Positions 58,332-64,000 of a stretch of 64,000 nucleotides of DNA are shown here, one piece after another. Numbering within the stretch: the first letter of the stretch is position 1; every line of letters starts with the position of its first letter. The translations under genes were made by a program, and so were the position numbers. The notes under the pieces were generated by a model. That model ran no database searches, was not told the origin of the DNA, and saw nothing but the letters and a program-made list of their open reading frames with translations. The DNA is from Sva-07 sp963728195 (GTDB taxonomy: Bacteria; Actinomycetota; Acidimicrobiia; Acidimicrobiales; Ilumatobacteraceae): positions 23,879 to 87,878 of the forward strand of contig CAVSIX010000001.1 of assembly GCA_963728195.1 (NCBI GenBank), written 5' to 3'.

Positions 58332-59822
58332 ATGTTCTTCTTCATCGTCCGTCGCATGCTGGTGTCGATCCCGATCCTGCTCGCGTCGTCGTTCGTCATG
58401 TTCTTCCTGGTCACGATCTCCGGTGACCCGTTGGCCGATCTCCGGATCTCGACCAACCCCAACCGCGATCAGCTGATCGCTGCCAGGCGGGCGCGGCTCA
58501 ATCTCGACGACGGCTTCTTCGAGCGGTACACCGCGTGGCTGAGCGGCATCGTCCGCGGTGACTTCGGTCAGAACCGCGAGGGCCAGGACGTGTCCGCGCT
58601 GCTCGGTGACGCGATCGTCACCACGTTCCGCCTCGTCCTGCTCGCCACCTTGATGTCGATCGTGCTGGGCATCGTGGTCGGCATCATCACCGCGGTGCGC
58701 CAGTACAGCATCATCGACTACTCGTCGACGTTCGCTGCCTTCCTCTTCTTCTCGCTTCCCGTGTTCTGGCTCGCCGTGCTGCTCAAGGAGTTCGGTGCCA
58801 TCAAGTTCAACGACTTCCTGGAGGAACCCGGGCTGTCGGTCACCGGGATCATCATCCTCAGTGTCCTCCCGGCGATCTTCGCCTACGGACTGGCGCGCGG
58901 GTCCACCCGAAGACGCCTCGCCTTCGGCGGCGCAACGGGCGTCGTCTTCCTCGTTGCGCTCCTCGTCATCGACGCCACCGACTGGATGCTGAATCCTGGC
59001 TTGTCGCTCGGCGTCCTGCTCGCACTGTCGCTCGGCGTCGGCGTCGGCGCCGCTGCGTTGTTCGCCCCGCTCGAGAACCGGCGCGTGCTCGCCGCCGGCC
59101 TGATCACTGCGGTCGTCGGCGTGATCGGATCGCTCGTGTTCAGTTCCTGGATCGAGGACCCGACCTGGTCGCAGCTGATCCTGTTGCTGTTCTTCTCGTT
59201 GGTCGCCGGCACCGTCGTCGGGTCGGCCGTCGGTGGTGTCGTCGACCGTCGCGCTGCGGTCAGCGCCGGCATCTGGACCACGCTCGGTGTCGGCCTGCTC
59301 GTCGTCATCGACGAGTTCGTCTCGGCGTGGGGGCCCGGTCGCACCATCGCCACCATCGGACCACAGAGCCCGAACCTGAGCGGTCCCTTCTGGGAGCGCA
59401 TGATCGACTACGCCGGCCACCAGATCCTGCCGTCGCTGTCGCTCGCCCTGATCGGCTTCGCCACCTTCATGCGCTTCACGCGGTCGTCGATGCTCGAAAC
59501 CCTCAAGTCCGATTACGTCCGCACCGCCAAGGCCAAGGGGCTGCCGGGTACCCAGGTGATCATGCGTCACGCATTCCGCACCGCACTGATCCCGGTCATG
59601 ACCGTCGTGACGATCAGCATTGCGACGATCATCGAAGGAGCGGTGATCACCGAACGCGTCTTCGCATGGAAGGGCATGGGTTCGCTGTTCATCGAGGGGC
59701 TGACCAACGTCGACCCGTATCCGGTGATGGGCTTTCTGTTGATCACCTCGATCGTGATCATCTTCATGAACGCCATCGCCGACATCATGTACGCCTATCT
59801 CGACCCGAGGATCCGTCGATGA
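58332..59822 (+). CDS. peptide ABC transporter permease, DppB-type, with large membrane insertion
   Basis: The 496-residue protein is much longer than ordinary DppB (~310-340). The ends are canonical: IVRRMLVSIPILLASSFVMFFL, LARRARLNLDD-type first loop (here ARRARLNLDDGFFERYTAWL), FLFFSLPVFWLAVLL near residue 145, then the EAA loop SDYVRTAKAKGLPGTQVIMRHAFRTALIP near 400 and YAYLDPRIRR at the end. Between about residues 165 and 335 lies an insertion with five or so extra hydrophobic helices (e.g. GVVFLVALLVI, SLGVLLALSLGVGVGAAALF). ATG 58332 is chosen. The stop overlaps the next ATG. It forms the channel with the DppC-type permease. Confidence 0.9.
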   Translation: MFFFIVRRMLVSIPILLASSFVMFFLVTISGDPLADLRISTNPNRDQLIAARRARLNLDDGFFERYTAWLSGIVRGDFGQNREGQDVSALLGDAIVTTFRLVLLATLMSIVLGIVVGIITAVRQYSIIDYSSTFAAFLFFSLPVFWLAVLLKEFGAIKFNDFLEEPGLSVTGIIILSVLPAIFAYGLARGSTRRRLAFGGATGVVFLVALLVIDATDWMLNPGLSLGVLLALSLGVGVGAAALFAPLENRRVLAAGLITAVVGVIGSLVFSSWIEDPTWSQLILLLFFSLVAGTVVGSAVGGVVDRRAAVSAGIWTTLGVGLLVVIDEFVSAWGPGRTIATIGPQSPNLSGPFWERMIDYAGHQILPSLSLALIGFATFMRFTRSSMLETLKSDYVRTAKAKGLPGTQVIMRHAFRTALIPVMTVVTISIATIIEGAVITERVFAWKGMGSLFIEGLTNVDPYPVMGFLLITSIVIIFMNAIADIMYAYLDPRIRR

Positions 59823-60849
59823 CCGACCGCACCGCCACCGAGGAGTCGGGGCGCATCCCCGACAACATCGCCGCTCCCGACCGCGTCGGCGAACAGTTGA
59901 TGGGGATGGACAACGACGATGTCGCCCAGGCGCATTCGGGCGAGTTCACGGTCAAGTCCCGCACCCAGTGGCAGATGGTCCGGCGCCGGTTCTTCCGGCA
60001 CCGCCTCGCCATGGCCAGCCTCGCCGTGTTCCTCGGCGTCGTCGTGATCGCCTACGTCGGGCTGCCGCTGTGGAAGTACCCCTACGACAAGAGCGGCACG
60101 CTCGTCGACGGGGGTCGGCCGACGCTCGATGCGATTCCGTGGCTCGACGGCGACGGGATGATGGTCGGCGAGCATCCGTTCGGCCAGGACACGATCGGCC
60201 GTGACTACTTCGCCGTCACTCTGCGCGGGGCCCAGCAGAGCCTCGTGATCGCGATCGTTGCGGGCTTGGTCGCCACGGTGATCGGTACCGTGCTCGGGGC
60301 GATCGCCGGCTACTACCGGGGCAAGTCCGACACCATCATCATGCGCTTCGTCGACGTGATGTTCACGATCCCGTTGCTACTCGTCGCGGCGGTCCTCGGC
60401 CGCCGCTTCGGATCGTCGAGCATCTTCGTCCTCGCGTTGATCATCGCACTCGCCTCGTGGCTGACGACGTCTCGCATCATCCGAGCCGAGTTCATGTCGC
60501 TGCGCGAGAAGGAATACGTCGAGGCCGCGCGTGCGCTCGGAGCTTCGGACAAACGGATCATCTGGCGCCACATCATGCCGAACGTCATCGGCTCGATCGT
60601 CGTCACCGCCACGCTCCTGATCTCGGCGGCGATCCTGGTCGAGACGGCGCTGTCGTTCCTCGGCCTCGGCGTCGGTGGCAGCGACTGGTCGCTCGGCAAA
60701 CAGGTCTCGACCTACCAGACTGCGTTCAACACACGTCCGTGGTTGTTCTGGTGGCCCGGTCTGTTCATCGTGACCATCGCGCTGTCGATCAACTTCATCG
60801 GTGACGGCCTGCGAGACGCATTCGACCCGAAGCAGACCCGGGTGCGCCA

Positions 60850-60853
<4 letters not shown>
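59819..60853 (+). CDS. peptide ABC transporter permease, DppC-type
   Basis: The 344-residue protein has the OppC_N-like start (SRTQWQMVRRRFFRHRLAMASLAVF) after a ~45-residue cytoplasmic extension, a periplasmic loop with HPFGQDTIGRDYFAVTLRGAQQSL near residue 118, and the EAA loop EYVEAARALGASDKRIIWRHIMPNV near 230. It is followed by ETALSFLGLGV and NFIGDGLRDAFDPK at the end. It pairs with the DppB-type permease. The ATG overlaps the preceding TGA (ATGA), and the gene overlaps the ATPase gene by 4 nt, so the operon is translationally coupled. Confidence 0.95.
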
Positions 60854-61994
<1,141 letters not shown>

Positions 61995-61998
<4 letters not shown>

Positions 61999-63029
61999 AC
62001 GGTGACCCGCTCCTGCAGGTGACCAACCTGGTCAAGGAGTTCCCGATCCGCAGCAGCGGTTTCTTCACGAAGGTGATCGGCCAGGTGCAGGCCGTGTCGG
62101 ACGTGTCGTTCGACATCGGGCACGCCGAGACGTTGGGACTGGTCGGCGAGTCCGGATCGGGCAAGAGCACCACCGGCCGGGCCCTGCTTCGACTCCACGA
62201 GCCGACGTCGGGATCGGTCGTGTTCGAGGGCCACGAGCTGGTCGGCCTGCCGGGCAAGGACATGCAACGGCTGCGTCGCAAGATGCAGATCGTGTTCCAG
62301 GATCCCTATGCCTCGTTGAACCCGAAGATGCCGGTCAACGACATCGTCGGCGAGCCGCTGCAGATCCACGAGTCGATGACCCGCCAGGAACGCCAGAAGC
62401 GAGTCGCCGCACTGCTCGATGACGTCGGTCTCAGCCCCGAGCACGGCAACCGGTACCCGCACGAGTTCTCCGGTGGTCAACGCCAGCGCATCGGCATCGC
62501 CCGAGCGCTTGCGCTCGACCCCAGCTTCATCGTGCTCGACGAGCCCGTGTCGGCGCTCGACGTGTCGGTGCAGGCCGGCGTCGTCAACCTGTTGAAGACG
62601 CTGCAGCGCGAGCGCGACATCGCCTATCTGTTCATCGCCCACGATCTCTCCGTGGTGCGTCACGTGTCGGATCGGGTGGCGGTCATGTACCTCGGCAAGA
62701 TCGTCGAGATCGGCACGCGCGACGTGATCTACGACCGCCCGACGCACCCGTACACGACAGCGCTGCTGTCTGCGGTGCCCGTGCCGGATCCGACGATCGA
62801 GAAGGTGCGCCAGCGCATCGTGCTCGAAGGCGACGTGCCGTCACCGATCGACCCGCCGAGCGGATGTCGGTTCCGCACCCGCTGCTGGAAGGCGCAGGAG
62901 ATCTGCGCGACCGAGGAGCCGCCACTGATCGAGCGAGAGCCCGGTCTGATGTCGGCGTGTCACTTCCCGATCGAACCGGGCGAGGTTGCCGCGACGGCCG
63001 TCACCATCGGGTCGTCATCGCCGACGTGA
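61995..63029 (+). CDS. peptide ABC transporter ATPase, DppF-type
   Basis: The 344-residue ATPase has the DppF-type start (LLQVTNLVKEFPIRSSGFF), Walker A VGESGSGKSTTGRALLRL near residue 52, Q-loop MQIVFQDPYASLNPKMPV near 98, signature HEFSGGQRQRIGIARALALDP near 156, Walker B FIVLDEPVSALDVSVQ and His switch LFIAHDLSVVRH. The C-terminal oligopeptide domain has CRFRTRCWKAQEICATEEPPL with the Cys cluster. It forms a heterodimer with the DppD-type ATPase. The stop overlaps the next gene's GTG (GTGA). Confidence 0.96.
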
Positions 63030-63583
63030 TCGGCGACGGCCGCACGGCGTCGTCGGCGGGAGAGCCGGTGCAGACGGTTCTGCACTCGTCGCTCACCGGC
63101 ATCGGCTTCTCGTTCGGGGGAGTGGTACTGCTCGCCGGTCTGGCGATCTTCGCGGCCATCTCCGCCGGATCGACGATCCTCACCTGGGTGCTGGTCGTGG
63201 TCGCCGTCATCGGCGCCGCTGTCATCTTGTTCGACATGCCGATCTCCTCGTCGTTCGACGCCGAGGGCGTCACCCGACGGGCCGTGCTCTGGCACCAGCG
63301 GCTGCACTGGGATGACGTCGACCGACTCGTGCGGGTCCGCAAGGGCATGTTCGGTTCGAGGGTGGCGCCGACCGGCGGTCTCACCGCCGTGTGCGGCCGC
63401 CGCAACTACACCCTCGTCGATCAGATGGAGGGCCACGCCGAATATCTGGCCTTGTGCGACGTCCTCGGGGAGACCGGTGAGCGACTGGGCATCGACCGTG
63501 TTGCGCGACCTGCGCTCGATCAGGCGCCGACGTGGTTGCATCGCCGTGCCAAGTGGGCACCGACATCAGACGGCGACCGGTAG
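63026..63583 (+). CDS. two-helix membrane protein with bacterial PH-like domain
   Basis: The 185-residue protein has a short N-terminal tail, two adjacent membrane helices (residues ~22-70: GGVVLLAGLAIFAAI and ILTWVLVVVAVIGAAVILF) and a C-terminal cytoplasmic region beginning MPISSSFDAEGVTRRAVLWHQRLHWDDVDRLVRV. This matches the strand pattern of small bacterial PH/DUF-type domains found after paired helices. Function unknown. GTG 63026 overlaps the stop of the DppF-type gene, so it is probably the last gene of the transporter operon. Its TAG stop lies inside the -10-like hexamer of secG. Confidence 0.7.
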   Translation: MIGDGRTASSAGEPVQTVLHSSLTGIGFSFGGVVLLAGLAIFAAISAGSTILTWVLVVVAVIGAAVILFDMPISSSFDAEGVTRRAVLWHQRLHWDDVDRLVRVRKGMFGSRVAPTGGLTAVCGRRNYTLVDQMEGHAEYLALCDVLGETGERLGIDRVARPALDQAPTWLHRRAKWAPTSDGDR

Positions 63584-63586
63584 GCT
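63581..63586 (+). promoter_or_regulatory. -10-like hexamer for leaderless secG, overlapping an upstream stop codon
   Basis: TAGGCT, with 8 nt (TGTCGACC) before the GTG at 63595. Its first three bases are the TAG stop of the PH-like gene. Confidence 0.5.
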
Positions 63587-63594
63587 TGTCGACC

Positions 63595-63831
63595 GTGCGT
63601 GACGTCATGCTCTACATCACCCTCGTGATCAACGTGGTCGCGATGGGCGCCCTGATCGCCGGCATCTTGATGCACAGCGGTCGCGGCGGCGGCCTGTCCG
63701 ACATGTTCGGCGGCGGCGGCGGTGCAGCGCTGGGATCGTCGGCGGCGGAACGGAACCTCAACCGGATCACCTTCGTGTTCGCCCTCGTGTGGATCTTCAC
63801 GGTGCTCGCGTTGCCGTTCCTCATGACGTGA
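63595..63831 (+). CDS. secG: preprotein translocase subunit SecG
   Basis: SecG is the small auxiliary subunit of the SecYEG channel. The 78-residue protein has two membrane helices (ITLVINVVAMGALIAGILMH and ITFVFALVWIFTVLALPFL) separated by the Gly-rich loop SGRGGGLSDMFGGGGGAALGSSAAERNL-type segment (residues ~28-55) that marks SecG. GTG 63595 is chosen because a -10-like hexamer lies 8 nt upstream. ATG 63607 is an alternative giving 74 residues. In many actinobacteria secG directly follows tpiA; here the peptide transporter operon sits between them. Confidence 0.93.
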   Translation: MRDVMLYITLVINVVAMGALIAGILMHSGRGGGLSDMFGGGGGAALGSSAAERNLNRITFVFALVWIFTVLALPFLMT

Positions 63832-63877
63832 GTGGAGCGGCGCTCAGAGCCGGATACAGTCACTGACCCACAACCAC

Positions 63878-63966
63878 GTCGGAGTGGCGGAATGGCAGAC
63901 GCGCTAGCTTGAGGTGCTAGTGCCCTACTTATGGGCGTGGGGGTTCAAGTCCCCCCTCCGACACCA
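63878..63966 (+). tRNA. tRNA-Leu, anticodon GAG
   Basis: 89 nt including an encoded CCA. The acceptor stem GTCGGAG pairs with CTCCGAC, discriminator A63963. The D stem is GCG/CGC and the anticodon stem CTAGC/GCTAG, with loop TTGAGGT giving anticodon GAG at 63911-63913. A long variable arm (GCCC...GGGC) marks a class II tRNA, and the T arm is GGGGG-TTCAAGT-CCCCC. It reads CTC (and CTT by wobble). A TACAGT hexamer at 63855-63860 may be part of its promoter. Confidence 0.97.
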
Positions 63967-63969
63967 GGT

Positions 63970-63991
63970 GACCAGGGCATTCGCCCTGGTC
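63970..63991 (+). terminator. hairpin after tRNA-Leu
   Basis: Perfect 9-bp stem GACCAGGGC / GCCCTGGTC with loop ATTC, 3 nt after the CCA end. Probable intrinsic terminator. The following ATTGTGCTT is only moderately T-rich and the window ends. Confidence 0.75.
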
Positions 63992-64000
63992 ATTGTGCTT

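Overview
The window is a gene-dense, high-GC chromosomal segment with no rRNA, phage or transposase genes. The gene set is actinobacterial: S-(hydroxymethyl)mycothiol dehydrogenase, NucS, a fused 2-oxoglutarate decarboxylase (Kgd), an HRDC-type UvrD2 helicase, an F420-type LLM oxidoreductase, and the uvrC-rapZ-gap-pgk-tpiA-secG order. The mixture of features, with many leaderless genes and no yvcK/whiA beside rapZ, suggests a deep-branching actinobacterium such as an Acidimicrobiia (Ilumatobacter-like) organism. That placement is inference.

Layout. 0-5 kb: tail of a site-2 protease gene followed by ispG (isoprenoids), then a minus-strand operon mscR / metallo-beta-lactamase hydrolase / manA, and a lipoprotein. 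5-13 kb: nucS and a UbiB-type kinase, a VOC protein overlapping a CoA-transferase, an enoyl-CoA hydratase overlapping a CysQ-like phosphatase, EttA and a flavin reductase. 13-25 kb: a nucleotidyltransferase, two membrane glycan/acyl genes, nitronate monooxygenase, a phytanoyl-CoA dioxygenase-like gene next to a YjjI/YjjW glycyl-radical pair, a solitary mraY, an aldo/keto reductase and an unusual FtsH-like protease. 25-32 kb: kgd, a HAD hydrolase, a NYN-S1 protein with a lysine-rich repeat tail, and exonuclease III. 32-50 kb: a DNA-repair neighbourhood (uvrD2, uvrB, uvrA, uvrC) interleaved with a cyclase-ATPase regulator, a Na+/H+ antiporter, an MFS transporter, an AbiEi/DUF559 protein and a rhomboid-like protein. 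50-64 kb: LLM oxidoreductase and methyltransferase, rapZ, the glycolytic operon gap-pgk-tpiA, a five-gene peptide ABC transporter operon, a PH-like membrane protein, secG and tRNA-Leu(GAG).

Two layers of non-coding structure stand out. First, a 38-bp palindromic repeat (arms GATGAGCGAA / TTCGCTCATC) occurs 13 times at six intergenic sites. Wherever it is multimeric the unit-to-unit distance is exactly 61 bp. A degenerate copy lies at a seventh site. A second, 31-bp palindrome family (GTTACGCC...GGCGTAAC around GGGGTC-T-GACCCC) occurs three times. Second, many genes carry a TAnnnT hexamer only 6-9 nt upstream of the start codon, which implies leaderless transcription. In uvrA and uvrB this hexamer sits 4 nt downstream of a GAAC-N4-GTTC box, which predicts SOS (LexA) control with identical geometry.

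All functional calls come from reading motifs by eye. No database search, structure prediction or transcript data were available.
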